Shown here: positions 15,519 to 24,122 of the stretch, one piece after another
How the letters are laid out: each line of letters starts with the position of its first letter
Position numbering within the stretch: the first letter of the stretch is position 1
DNA from: Sporosarcina ureae
Lineage (GTDB): Bacteria; Bacillota; Bacilli; Bacillales_A; Planococcaceae
Length of the DNA: 64,000 bases
Assembly: GCF_002101375.1 (NCBI RefSeq)
Contig: NZ_CP015207.1
Location: forward strand, 2,248,001 to 2,312,000
Direction: 5' to 3'
The notes under the pieces: generated by a model
Seen by the model: the letters and a program-made list of their open reading frames with translations, nothing else
The model's database searches: none
What the model was told of the DNA's origin: nothing
Translations under genes and position numbers: made by a program

Positions 15519-16910
15519 ATGAATACTTTTTTACTTATTGTGAACATTGCGGGTCTATTGTTGCTCGTAGGCTTGTTATATAGAATGAATCGTAAAAAGG
15601 TTTCATTTTCAAAACGCGTTTTTACGGGGCTTGGACTCGGGATTGGCTACGGACTTATATTACATTTCGCATATGGAACAGAATCTGAGATCCTCAAGCA
15701 GTCGATGCCATGGTTTAACCTAATAGGTGGCGGCTATGTTAAATTACTGCAAATGATCGTGATGCCGCTTGTATTTATTTCCATATTGGCAGCCTTTACG
15801 AAAGTGACCATTGGAAAAAACTTTGGGAAGATAGCGGCTACGATTTTAGGTATGCTCGTGGGTACAACCGCGATTGCCGCGATTGTGGGAATTTCAGTAA
15901 CGCTTCTATTTGGACTGGACGCATCTGAAATTGTACAAGGAGAAGCAGAAGCGGCACGTGGGCTTTCTATAGAAGAAAACTACGAAACTGTAGCTGATCT
16001 TTCGTTGCCTGACAAACTCATTGATTTACTACCTGCTAATCCTTTCCTAGATTTCACAGGGGCACGTCCAACTTCAACCATTGGGGTCGTTATTTTTGCG
16101 GCGTTCCTTGGGTTTGCCTACTTAGCGATTACAAGAAGAGATGAAGAAAATGCGGTCACAGTGAAAAAAGGAATTGATGCGATTTACGCATTGATCATGG
16201 GTGTTGTACGAATCGTTCTGCGTTTGACGCCATATGGTATTTTGGCGATTATCGCTCGAACGGTCGCGACGTCTGACTTTATGGCAATTTACAGTCTCGG
16301 GAAGTTTGTCCTCGCTTCTTATGTCGCCTTAGTGGTGATGTTCGGTGTTCACTTGCTCATTATTACTCTATCGGGATTAAACCCAGTGACGTATGTGAAA
16401 AAAGCAGGAGAAGCGTTGATATTTGCTTTCACATCACGCTCAAGTGCGGGCACATTACCGTTAACGATTCATGCACAAACAAACCGCTTAGGTGTACCTG
16501 AAGGGATCGCAAACTTTTCTGGTTCATTTGGTTTATCCATCGGGCAAAATGGCTGTGCAGGGATTTATCCAGCGATGCTCGCTGTCATGATTGCTCCATC
16601 AGTAGGTCAAAATCCACTTGACCCAACATTTTTAGTCACATTAATTGCAATCGTAGCAGTTAGCTCATTTGGTGTAGCTGGGGTTGGGGGAGGCGCGACA
16701 TTTGCCGCCATTCTTGTCTTATCGGCACTAAATCTTCCTGTCGCACTCGCGGGGTTATTGATTTCTGTTGAACCATTGATTGACATGGGCCGTACTGCCG
16801 TAAACGTAAGTGGCTCGATGACGGCAGGTGTCACGGCAGCCCGCGTGACGGGTGAACTTGACACGGATATGTATAATGAATCACTTGAAAAACAAACAGT
16901 AGAAGCTTAA
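15519..16910 (+). CDS. tcyP: L-cystine uptake protein, TcyP-like (DAACS family)
   Basis: The 463-residue dicarboxylate/amino acid:cation symporter has the same length as B. subtilis TcyP (YhcL), a high-affinity cystine importer. Seen: about eight membrane helices, the HP1 serine-rich loop TSRSSAGTLPLT near residue 307, the HP2 region AGVGGGATFA near 390 and the TM8 signature DMGRTAVNVSGS near 427. Strong AGAAGGAGATGG site. It stands alone between terminators. The aldehyde- and dicarboxylate-transporting relatives share the fold; cystine specificity is inferred from overall similarity to TcyP. Confidence 0.85.
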   Translation: MNTFLLIVNIAGLLLLVGLLYRMNRKKVSFSKRVFTGLGLGIGYGLILHFAYGTESEILKQSMPWFNLIGGGYVKLLQMIVMPLVFISILAAFTKVTIGKNFGKIAATILGMLVGTTAIAAIVGISVTLLFGLDASEIVQGEAEAARGLSIEENYETVADLSLPDKLIDLLPANPFLDFTGARPTSTIGVVIFAAFLGFAYLAITRRDEENAVTVKKGIDAIYALIMGVVRIVLRLTPYGILAIIARTVATSDFMAIYSLGKFVLASYVALVVMFGVHLLIITLSGLNPVTYVKKAGEALIFAFTSRSSAGTLPLTIHAQTNRLGVPEGIANFSGSFGLSIGQNGCAGIYPAMLAVMIAPSVGQNPLDPTFLVTLIAIVAVSSFGVAGVGGGATFAAILVLSALNLPVALAGLLISVEPLIDMGRTAVNVSGSMTAGVTAARVTGELDTDMYNESLEKQTVEA

Positions 16911-16914
16911 GTTT

Positions 16915-16959
16915 AAAAAATCCCGCAGGAGACAGCATCGTCTACTGCGGGATTTTTTT
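16915..16959 (+). terminator. Intrinsic terminator of tcyP
   Basis: A-run plus TCCCGCAG (to 16928) pairs with CTGCGGGA (16945-16952) followed by seven T. Confidence 0.85.
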
Positions 16960-16989
16960 GATCGAATTAATATCCGATTAGAACACTAA

Positions 16990-17054
16990 GTGGAACTGGA
17001 TATAGCGGTGTCATTTGCTTTTTTTAAAAACTGGATAATTCTGCTATACTAATA
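16990..17054 (+). repeat. Promoter-like repeat, copy 2
   Basis: Second copy of the segment at 14077-14146, here upstream of a small membrane gene. It contains TGCTATACTAATAG, a good extended -10 box, so it may be a mobile or duplicated promoter. Confidence 0.55.
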
Positions 17055-17079
17055 GAAAAATAAGATTAGGTTCACAGTT

Positions 17080-17113
17080 AAACAATAGGGCCAGATTATG
17101 ATTAATTGAAATA
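17080..17113 (+). repeat. GGGCCA-type intergenic element
   Basis: Core AATAGGGCCA at 17084-17093 followed by GATTATGATTAATTGAA. Among the last copies before the block ends at about 17.5 kb; another degenerate core (AATCGGGGGC) lies at 17480. Confidence 0.45.
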
Positions 17114-17131
17114 AAAAAGTGGGTGAATCTA

Positions 17132-17470
17132 GTGGTTAACAATAGTATTGAAAATGTTAAAACTCATAAAAAGTTTGGATTGGGATCATTGTCGTTATTG
17201 TTATTTATATTGGGTATATTATTTTCTGTCTCTTTTGGAAAATACGATGCTATTGGCGATTATATTTTGCGTTTTATGAGTGTAAAACCTTGGTCAAACG
17301 GTAATACGGGTTTGCATAATACAGTATTTTATTCTCTTGCTTTTTATATATCAGCCTTAATTATTGGGTATAAATTCAAAAGTGATTGGGGAGCAAAAGC
17401 AGGTAGAGTTTTGTCAACGATTTTGGTTGTTTCTATTCTGGTAACACTATTGTTTTTTGAAGTTATTTAA
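17132..17470 (+). CDS. Three-helix membrane protein, unknown function
   Basis: GTG 17132 behind GGGTGA is preferred over GTG 17123. The 112-residue product has hydrophobic segments at about residues 17-36, 65-81 and 92-111 and a loop with VKPWSNGNTGLHN between the first two, resembling small YidH/DUF-type proteins of Bacillales. No confident family. It sits between the last two GGGCCA-type elements. Confidence 0.65.
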   Translation: MVNNSIENVKTHKKFGLGSLSLLLFILGILFSVSFGKYDAIGDYILRFMSVKPWSNGNTGLHNTVFYSLAFYISALIIGYKFKSDWGAKAGRVLSTILVVSILVTLLFFEVI

Positions 17471-17520
17471 ATCATTCAGTAATCGGGGGCGTTTAATTAA
17501 TAAGGTCATAAGCCAACACT

Positions 17521-17705
17521 TAGTTGATCTTCGCTACAGCCGGCGACTCTGGGAGGATCAGCGAGAGCCGTAACGAAGAACGGCTTTTGCGAGTGAAGCG
17601 TAGCGGGAAGGAGCACATCTTTGCATTGACAGGTGAAACACCTAGCGAGTGGTGTGGTTCACTGCCCACCCATAAGACACGCGTCCGGCTGCAGCGCAGA
17701 TCAAC
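17521..17705. repeat. Long-hairpin dispersed repeat, copy 1
   Basis: About 185 bp with inverted ends: TCGCTACAGCCGGCGAC (17529-17545) against GTCCGGCTGCAGCGCAGATC (17684-17703). The internal box GGCGACTC-GGGAGGATCAGCG is shared with 31921-32093, although the outer stems differ. It resembles the structured intergenic repeats common in Bacillaceae. It is not coding, although frames happen to stay open. Confidence 0.7.
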
Positions 17706-17827
17706 GGGTTCCAACCACTATCTCGACTTTGCGCACTAAACGTAAGCAAATAACGTAAAAACCAACTAACGTTGATCGTCTTGATCGTTGAGCGATATAA
17801 GCAATCTTCTTAGTAAAGGAGAATACC

Positions 17828-18319
17828 ATGAAAAACCCCACAAAATACTTTTTGTATTCATTAATACTAATACTTTTCTTAACTGGTTGCAGTTCCACTA
17901 CCGATCAGCCAAGTGAAGATGTATTCCAATACAAAGGATCATTTATTGGCGATAACAGTGCAGTAATTCATATAATCGAGCAACTGCGTTACGCTGAGCA
18001 GTTTGAAGAAGTTTCGCTTGAAACCAAAACAGAACCGTATGGTATGACGATCCAGTATGAAAATATGGATGCGGCGATGGGAGAAAGGGATTATAAAGAG
18101 ACAGCGGTTTATAATGCAAGCTATTTATTCACGCTCATCGATAATGTGGAGTGGGTGGATTTTGATTTTGGGAACTACACCTATGAAATCAACAAATCGG
18201 AATTGCAGGACTGGTATGGTAAAGAGTTAAACGACTTTACGAATAAAGAAGAATTGGATGCCTTCATTCAAGAAAAGTTACATGAAGACAGTGAAATGCA
18301 ACAGCTGTTCGTGGAATAA
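17828..18319 (+). CDS. DUF4825-type lipoprotein
   Basis: The 163-residue lipoprotein has lipobox L-T-G-C (residues 18-21) behind AAAGGAG. The mature start, with the segment YKGSFIGDNSAVIHIIEQL, matches DUF4825, a domain found in Bacillales lipoproteins and in some anti-sigma/BlaR-linked proteins. The domain should face outside. The DWYGKEL segment near residue 120 lies in a helical C-terminal part. Function unknown; it stands alone. Confidence 0.75.
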   Translation: MKNPTKYFLYSLILILFLTGCSSTTDQPSEDVFQYKGSFIGDNSAVIHIIEQLRYAEQFEEVSLETKTEPYGMTIQYENMDAAMGERDYKETAVYNASYLFTLIDNVEWVDFDFGNYTYEINKSELQDWYGKELNDFTNKEELDAFIQEKLHEDSEMQQLFVE

Positions 18320-18425
18320 AAATCGGAAAATTCGTCATTGAAAGAACAATGTAATATGTAACAAAAATCCATCATTCTATGGTATACTTGCAGAAAAAAT
18401 CAGGCATATTTGGAGATGGACAACT

Positions 18426-19475
18426 ATGATACGATTTGAAAATGATTATACGGAAGGCGCGCATACGCGAATTCTGCAACGATTGATCGAAACAAATGAA
18501 GAACAAACGCCGGGATACGGTATGGATGAACACTGCGAGAAAGCTAGAGAGTATATTCGTAAAGAGTGTGAAGCGAAAGAGGCAGATGTTCACTTTTTAG
18601 TAGGAGGCACTCAAACAAATACTACGATCATCGCGTCGATTTTACGTCCGTACCAAGGTGCAGTCGCTGCCGAGAGTGGACATATTGCAACGCATGAAAC
18701 GGGCGCTATTGAATCTACTGGACATAAAGTGCTTACTGTACCTAGCGAGGACGGGAAAATTACAGCGGAGCAAGTGAAAGAGTTAGTGGATGCTCACTGG
18801 AATGACGCGAGCCCTGAGCATAGTGTACAACCAGGCCTCGTATATATATCAAACCCTACAGAAAATGGAACGACTTATACTAAAGCAGAATTGGAAGCTT
18901 TGAGTGAAGTATGTGGGGAATGCGAGTTGCCATTAGTACTGGACGGTGCCCGACTTGGGTATGGGTTGGCTTCGGTTGATAATGACATCACGTTAGCAGA
19001 TTATGCACGACTATGTGATGTATTCTATATTGGTGGAACGAAAATAGGTGCGTTATTTGGTGAAGCGGTCGTCATTACCAATGATTCATTGAAAAAGGAT
19101 TTTCGATATTTTATCAAACAAAGAGGCGGCTTGCTCGCTAAAGGAAGACTGTTAGGCATCCAGTTTGAAACGTTGTTCGAAGATGGTTTGTACTATGAAG
19201 TCTCGAAACATGCTGTGGAAATGGCGTTGATCCTTCGACAAGCATTTGTGGAGAACGGGTTTGCATTACGTTTTGATTCGACAACTAATCAGCAATTTCC
19301 GATCTTGCCAGAGTATGTCATGACAGAGCTGAGTAAAAAGTATTCATTCACTTTCTGGGAAAAGGTCGATGCAACTCATAGTGCGGTTCGTTTTTGCACA
19401 AGTTGGTCTACTAAGAAAGAACATGTTGACATGCTCGTGAACGATTTGCATCGGCTATGTATTACATCTTACTAG
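18426..19475 (+). CDS. Low-specificity threonine aldolase-like PLP enzyme
   Basis: The 349-residue fold-type I PLP enzyme belongs to the beta-eliminating lyase/threonine aldolase family. Seen: FLVGGTQTN near residue 58 (cofactor phosphate loop), DGARLGYGLAS near 173 (Asp to the pyridine N), and the Schiff-base Lys in YIGGTKIGALFGEA near 204. These enzymes cleave L-threonine or allo-threonine to glycine and acetaldehyde, or other beta-hydroxy amino acids. GGAGATGGACAACT precedes the ATG. It stands alone, so its pathway role is not set by context. Confidence 0.85.
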   Translation: MIRFENDYTEGAHTRILQRLIETNEEQTPGYGMDEHCEKAREYIRKECEAKEADVHFLVGGTQTNTTIIASILRPYQGAVAAESGHIATHETGAIESTGHKVLTVPSEDGKITAEQVKELVDAHWNDASPEHSVQPGLVYISNPTENGTTYTKAELEALSEVCGECELPLVLDGARLGYGLASVDNDITLADYARLCDVFYIGGTKIGALFGEAVVITNDSLKKDFRYFIKQRGGLLAKGRLLGIQFETLFEDGLYYEVSKHAVEMALILRQAFVENGFALRFDSTTNQQFPILPEYVMTELSKKYSFTFWEKVDATHSAVRFCTSWSTKKEHVDMLVNDLHRLCITSY

Positions 19476-19542
19476 TAGCTGGTTAATGTTGAATTACGGT
19501 AGAGAGTAAAATGAAATGTACTCTAGTTAGGGAGGTTTGTTT

Positions 19543-19809
19543 ATGAATACGGAAAGTATATTAATTGTAGCACTCGCTTTAGCAAGTGTAGGATTCTTAT
19601 TGCTGATCCTAGGGCAAGCCAAACAAATTAGAGTATTGAAGGAAGAGAATCAGAAATTGCGTCCCGTCGAAAGTCAGGATGAATTGATCGCTGTTGCACA
19701 GGAAAAATTAAAAACTCTCGGTGTCGTAAAAACGGTGAAGTACTTGCGGGAGTATAAAGGCATGTCGATGGTAGATGCCAAGCGACTTGTGGATACTATT
19801 AAAGAATAA
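19543..19809 (+). CDS. Membrane-anchored L7/L12 C-terminal-like small protein
   Basis: An ATG 6 nt behind GGGAGGT gives 88 residues: an N-terminal membrane helix (about 5-24), a coiled-coil linker (residues 26-42) and a C-terminal half resembling the ribosomal L7/L12 C-terminal fold (KTVKYLREYKGMSMVDAKRLVDTI). Proteins of this type occur across Bacillales; their role is unclear. The terminator at 19819 ends the unit. Confidence 0.7.
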   Translation: MNTESILIVALALASVGFLLLILGQAKQIRVLKEENQKLRPVESQDELIAVAQEKLKTLGVVKTVKYLREYKGMSMVDAKRLVDTIKE

Positions 19810-19818
19810 CTATTCGTA

Positions 19819-19852
19819 GACCTTACCAGTATTTTGGTGAGGTCTCTTTTTG
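19819..19852 (+). terminator. Intrinsic terminator
   Basis: GACCTTACC (from 19819) pairs with GGTGAGGTC (to 19844) with one G-T, followed by CTCTTTTTG. Confidence 0.75.
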
Positions 19853-20021
19853 TGATGGTATGACCCCCGAGAGCATGACTGCAAAGAACCTCTTTAAAGT
19901 GATGAATTATCCATCGGCTTATCCGTACTTTTCGAATCTAGAGCGGGATGAATAGGTTCGTTTATTCATAAAGTCAAAGGGAATAGATAACCAACTACCT
20001 TATGGAAAAGAGGGAAAGCAG

Positions 20022-20456
20022 ATGAAGCAGTTTTTGCAGTTGGTTAGCATAGGCATTGTCAGTGGTGCCGTTTTGGCGCTACTCCTGTTTGGCGTATGGG
20101 TCGTAACCGGAAATGAAGCGTATGTTTTACTGTATAATGTAGACTACTTCCCCATCATTCATGTCTTTTCGGATGTCGCTTGGTTCGGCATCGTCTTTCA
20201 CTTCGTTTTTTGTATCGCCAGCGTATTGGGACTGTTTTACCTATTGAAGTTTTTCAAATGGCAATACAATATGTGGCCGTATGTGGTTGTGTACACAGCG
20301 GGGAGCGGTGTGTTGTATTTCCTTACCTTGCTGACTGACCGGCCGCCAGCAGCGGATGACGGCATGGCATGGTTGTACTGGACAGGAAGTCATTTGATAT
20401 ACGGTGTGCTCGTTGCTAGCCTGGTCATCCGATACGTAGACCGTGGTCGTGTGTAG
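20022..20456 (+). CDS. Four-helix membrane protein
   Basis: ATG behind AGGGAAAG gives 144 residues with four hydrophobic segments (about 6-29, 45-73, 83-103 and 112-136) and very short loops; a Trp/Tyr-rich end contains WLYWTGSHLIYG. No family is recognised. A 32-codon open frame at 19860-19955 just upstream may be a gene remnant. Confidence 0.65.
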   Translation: MKQFLQLVSIGIVSGAVLALLLFGVWVVTGNEAYVLLYNVDYFPIIHVFSDVAWFGIVFHFVFCIASVLGLFYLLKFFKWQYNMWPYVVVYTAGSGVLYFLTLLTDRPPAADDGMAWLYWTGSHLIYGVLVASLVIRYVDRGRV

Positions 20457-20733
20457 CGGGTGTGGGGTTCAATTAGTTGGAAAAGACAATAAGTTGGATG
20501 AACTTACGGGAATCCATGGTATATTTACTACACCACATAAGTAGGCGCAAACGCTTAGTATCCAACTCCTGTTTTACTTTCAAATGGGAAGGGATGCTAT
20601 TTATTTTACGGGCTTAGCACTTTTCAAGGATAAATACCCTAAGCCAAACGTAAAGTAGATAGATCGTGTGTATACGTTTGGTATTCTCACTTGCGTCGCG
20701 TCGTAGTCATTTTTCCAAAAAAGGAGCCTGTAC
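20457..20733. other. Intergenic stretch, nothing recognised
   Basis: No open frame with a ribosome site and no clear hairpin; it contains the promoter region of the DedA gene. Confidence 0.5.
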
Positions 20734-21387
20734 ATGAATCTCATTCAAGGACTAATCAGCTTTATCTTGCACATTGATGAGCATCTAGTCGATATCATTC
20801 AAATTTTTGGCGGTTGGTCGTACGTCATCTTATTTTTAATCGTTTTTATTGAAACCGGTGTAGTGATATTTCCATTTCTACCTGGTGACTCTTTGCTGTT
20901 CGCAGGTGGTGCATTTGCGGCGTTAGATGCATTTAATATTTGGTGGCTTGTCGCGGTCTTCTTCGTTGCAGCTGTCCTTGGTGATACAGTGAACTACCAT
21001 ATTGGACGTAAAGTGGGGATGTCGATTTCTCCCGGCAGTTGGCTAGGGAAAGTGATAAACCAAGAGAAAATGAGAGCTGCAGAGACGTTCTTTAATACGC
21101 ATGGTGGAAAAACTATCTTGATTGCCCGCTTTATGCCGTTTGTCCGGACATTCGCTCCGTTCGTTGCGGGCGCGAGCCGCATGAATTATCGGTACTTTGC
21201 TTTCTATAATGTCGTTGGAGCGGCATTTTGGGTAGGTCTATGCACGATGCTAGGGTATTTATTCGGCAATATTCCTGTTATTAAAGAGAACTTTTCCACG
21301 GTGTTGCTTGCAATTATCTTTTTATCTGTCCTGCCTGCATTAATCGGTGTGGTGAAAAGTAAATTGAGCAGGCAAGCTGTACGATGA
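20734..21387 (+). CDS. DedA family membrane protein
   Basis: The 217-residue protein has the DedA/SNARE-associated pattern: E-x-G-x-x-x-F-P-F-L-P-G-D (residues 41-53), a central DTVNYHIGRKVG motif and the FMPFVRTFAPFVAG signature with Arg near residue 134, which together form the re-entrant hairpins of the family. DedA proteins work in the membrane as transporters or scramblases, in some cases for undecaprenyl phosphate or phospholipids, coupled to proton flow. AAAGGAG precedes the ATG. Which lipid it handles cannot be read here. Confidence 0.9.
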   Translation: MNLIQGLISFILHIDEHLVDIIQIFGGWSYVILFLIVFIETGVVIFPFLPGDSLLFAGGAFAALDAFNIWWLVAVFFVAAVLGDTVNYHIGRKVGMSISPGSWLGKVINQEKMRAAETFFNTHGGKTILIARFMPFVRTFAPFVAGASRMNYRYFAFYNVVGAAFWVGLCTMLGYLFGNIPVIKENFSTVLLAIIFLSVLPALIGVVKSKLSRQAVR

Positions 21388-21583
21388 GAAAGGTCGATTG
21401 TTTTATCATAGTGAGTCAATAAATATCTATGCATTCCTAGTTAGTTGACATATAAGGCGGTTCAATTTATAGTGAGCCTATACTAATATACGAACACTTC
21501 CGTTAAGGGGAGTAGCTATCACAGTAAAAGTCGTCAATACAGGATGGGAATCCTCGGCTTTACTGGCAACTTACGTTGTTTGC

Positions 21584-21616
21584 GAGACCTTGCCAATTAT
21601 TTGGTGAGGTCTCTTG
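21584..21616 (+). terminator. Intrinsic terminator-like hairpin
   Basis: GAGACCTTGCC (21584-21594) pairs with GGTGAGGTCTC (21603-21613). Confidence 0.6.
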
Positions 21617-21626
21617 TGATTTTTAT

Positions 21627-21670
21627 AGAGATATCAAATCCACTAATTGGTTTTGATGTCTCTTTTTTGT
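21627..21670 (+). terminator. Intrinsic terminator-like hairpin
   Basis: AGAGATATCAAA (21627-21638) pairs with TTTGATGTCTCT (21652-21663) with one G-T, followed by six T. It lies 30 bp before the kinase-like gene. Confidence 0.75.
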
Positions 21671-21695
21671 TTTTAAAATTATTGGAGGTTACGCT

Positions 21696-22304
21696 TTGAG
21701 TATATATCAGGAACTTGTGGAGTCGATCGTCGTGAATCAAAAGAATCGTCTAATGGACTTTCATCCATCTTTGCAGCTTATCGGAACAGGGAGAAGTGCG
21801 TTTGTATTTCGAATTCAATCCTCGAACAAGGCGATTAAAGTTTTCTTTCCAAATTTCGTCTACATTGCGAAGGAAGAGGCTGAGATTTATCTAGTACTCA
21901 AGGATATTCATTATTTTCCACGTATTTATGAAGCAGGCACGAATTATTTAGTGATGGATTACGTGGAAGGAGATACGCTTTTTGATTGCCTGACAAATGG
22001 GCGGTTGATTACAGACGCACATATTAAAGAAATCGACTATGCTTTATCGTTAGCATCTGACGCGGGGTTGAATCCGTCAGACATTCATTTGCGAAATATA
22101 TTGATCACGCCTGACGATCAAGTCAGACTGATCGACGTGGCGCGGTATAGACAGCAAAAAGATTGCAGGCAGTGGAGTGATTTGAAAAAAGCTCATCGCC
22201 AATTTTATCAAAAACATTTCTTTTGGAAGAAAGTCCCGAGCTCGTTTTTGAATGGTGTAGCGTACTTGTATAAAAAGGGACTCATCCCATCGTATCGGTT
22301 ATGA
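21696..22304 (+). CDS. YrzF-like protein-kinase-fold protein
   Basis: The 202-residue compact kinase-fold protein is close in layout to B. subtilis YrzF. Seen: Gly-rich GTGRSAFVF (residues 31-39), the ATP Lys in KAIKVFF (Lys48), a catalytic-loop-like NPSDIHLRNIL near residue 127 (Asp then Asn) and a metal-binding LIDVAR near 146 in place of DFG. The C-lobe is very short, as in RIO or lipopolysaccharide-type kinases. It may phosphorylate proteins or small molecules; it is not a classical Hanks kinase. TTG start behind TTGGAGG. Confidence 0.75.
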   Translation: MSIYQELVESIVVNQKNRLMDFHPSLQLIGTGRSAFVFRIQSSNKAIKVFFPNFVYIAKEEAEIYLVLKDIHYFPRIYEAGTNYLVMDYVEGDTLFDCLTNGRLITDAHIKEIDYALSLASDAGLNPSDIHLRNILITPDDQVRLIDVARYRQQKDCRQWSDLKKAHRQFYQKHFFWKKVPSSFLNGVAYLYKKGLIPSYRL

Positions 22305-22345
22305 AGAATGCACACGTTACGAGTTTTAGTGTTTTATAAACAAAG

Positions 22346-22380
22346 AAAGGACCGAATTCACAATGAATTCGGTTCCTTTA
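22346..22380. terminator. Bidirectional terminator between convergent genes
   Basis: AAAGGACCGAATTCA (22346-22360) pairs with TGAATTCGGTTCCTTT (22364-22379) with one bulged base, between the kinase-like gene and degV. Confidence 0.8.
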
Positions 22381-22385
22381 TATAT

Positions 22386-23231
22386 TCAATAGGTGACCCA
22401 GCTTAATCCCGTCGTTCCTTCGCCTGCATGCACGGCCACACAAACACTAAGTGAAACGACTTGAACATGTAATGTCGGAAATTCTTTTAGTAGCTCGTTC
22501 TTCCATATGTTAGCGTCCTGTGGATTATGGCAATGAATAACCGCTACTTCTGGTACAAAACCTTTTTCCATATCGGAACGGAGTAGGGAAGTAACATGTT
22601 TTTTTGCCCGCTTCATGGACCGCACTTTTTCCGTCATCACGGCTTTTCCGTTCTCAAAACTAATGAGAACTTTTATGTTCAGCAAATTACTTAAAAATGC
22701 TTGTGTTCCTGAAACGCGACCACTTTTATGCAATTGGCCTAGACTACCTGGGATAAACGATAACTTAGAATTTGCAGTCATCGCAGTAAGGGCTTCCACG
22801 ACTTCTTCTGGTCCTTTACCTTCCGCAAACAGTTCATTCCCCATCTCAATCATTTTGACCATTGGAAAGGAACCGATTTTTGAATCAATAGGGTACACAG
22901 GGAAGTCTGTCATCTTTGCTGCGGATTGAGCGCTTTCAAATGTACCTGAAAGTCCACTAGATAAATGCACGGCAATCGCAAAGTCATATCCTTCTGTCTG
23001 CAGTTTTTCATATAAAGTAGTCATCTCACCAATTGTAGGTTGTGAGGTTTTAGGTGAACCTTTTGCAGCGCGTAATTTATCATAAAACTCGTCTTCTGTA
23101 AGATCCAGTGATTCCCTATAGCATCGATCTTCAAACACTACGCCAAGAGGAAGTACAGATACATGATGTCGTTGAATAAAAGCCTCATCTACTTGTGCTG
23201 CCGTATCCGTAATCCAAGCTATTTTCTTCAT
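22386..23231 (-). CDS. DegV family fatty-acid-binding protein
   Basis: The 281-residue protein opens with the DegV signature (IAWITDTAAQVD) and carries SSGLSGTFESA near residue 88, whose Ser/Thr bind the fatty-acid carboxylate. Firmicute DegV/FakB proteins hand acyl groups to fatty acid kinase FakA for phospholipid synthesis. No fakA is nearby. TTGAGGAG precedes the ATG on the minus strand. It is likely monocistronic, bounded by the shared terminator at 22346. Confidence 0.88.
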   Translation of the reverse strand: MKKIAWITDTAAQVDEAFIQRHHVSVLPLGVVFEDRCYRESLDLTEDEFYDKLRAAKGSPKTSQPTIGEMTTLYEKLQTEGYDFAIAVHLSSGLSGTFESAQSAAKMTDFPVYPIDSKIGSFPMVKMIEMGNELFAEGKGPEEVVEALTAMTANSKLSFIPGSLGQLHKSGRVSGTQAFLSNLLNIKVLISFENGKAVMTEKVRSMKRAKKHVTSLLRSDMEKGFVPEVAVIHCHNPQDANIWKNELLKEFPTLHVQVVSLSVCVAVHAGEGTTGLSWVTY

Positions 23232-23793
23232 TATAAATTTCTCCTCAAACTATAAATTTCGTATATGAACTAGCGAACTTCTATCCATAACTTACACTAA
23301 GGATTAGCCAGGACCTAGTGATAATTGTCATATCTTGTCGAATTAATGCGTTTGCTGTCATAAATTGAACATATGTTTAGAGAGGAGAATGAATCGAAGT
23401 GTAGGAATTAACGAAGAATCCCATGGACGTGGTTTGTGGATAGTGTAATTTACCATCTGTAAGGTAATAACGGGTTCATCTATAAAACAATAGCTGTCAA
23501 AAAGATCGCTATCCTCGTTTTCACTATTCGACTGCCGTTGAAATGAAAGGATCGCATACTTTTATAACCTCCAGTTCCTACTGCGTATATCTAGTACTGT
23601 AGTACATTATATCATCCACGACGATTGGAACATATGAGCGGTACTTTTTGCATACATGCGCCTACACGGATTTTTATGATGAATACTATGCTGTAACAAG
23701 GAATAGATTACTAATAAGATGTAACTCGATCACTTCATGATGTTCGCAATTTGAGTAGTAAATACACTTAAAATAGCTGAAGGGGCGTGTGAA
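23232..23793. other. Intergenic region, nothing recognised
   Basis: About 560 bp without a supported gene, RNA or strong hairpin. It must hold the divergent promoters of degV and the glsB-like gene; I see no clear SigB-type site. Confidence 0.5.
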
Positions 23794-24048
23794 ATGAGTA
23801 TCCTTTTATATTTAATAATTGGCGGTGTAATTGGTTGGTTTGCTAGTCTACTCATTGGAAAAAGTGTCCCAGGTGGTATTGTGGGGAATATGATTACGGG
23901 AATCATAGGTGCGTGGATTGGCGGCAATTTATTAGGTAGCTGGGGCCCGCGGTTAGGAGAATTTTATGTCGTCCCTACTATTGTAGGCGCATTGATTTTT
24001 GTTATAGTCGTCAGTTACATTATGAAGGCGACACGGAAAAGGCGGTAA
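23794..24048 (+). CDS. GlsB/YeaQ/YmgE family stress membrane protein
   Basis: The 84-residue protein has three membrane helices and the Gly-rich pattern typical of the family: GGVIGWFASLLIG, then VPGGIVGNMITGIIGAWIGG. Members are small envelope-stress proteins; in other bacteria they are induced in stationary phase or by acid. AAGGGGCGTGTGAA precedes the ATG. A weak hairpin at 24053-24090 may end the transcript. Confidence 0.9.
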   Translation: MSILLYLIIGGVIGWFASLLIGKSVPGGIVGNMITGIIGAWIGGNLLGSWGPRLGEFYVVPTIVGALIFVIVVSYIMKATRKRR

Positions 24049-24122
24049 CTAGATGGGGCTACCCGCATTGTCGAGCGGGAGCTCTTTTTCTATTGATTGC
24101 AATCTGTCGTGCAAGAGGATGT

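Noticed and set aside
145-17505. Integron cassette array with attC sites
   Set aside because: No integrase gene is visible and the elements lack paired GTTRRRY/RYYYAAC simple sites. Only the general layout is similar.
17524-17739. 71-codon open frame in the long-hairpin repeat
   Set aside because: It lies entirely in a self-complementary repeat, without ribosome site; the opposite strand is equally open.
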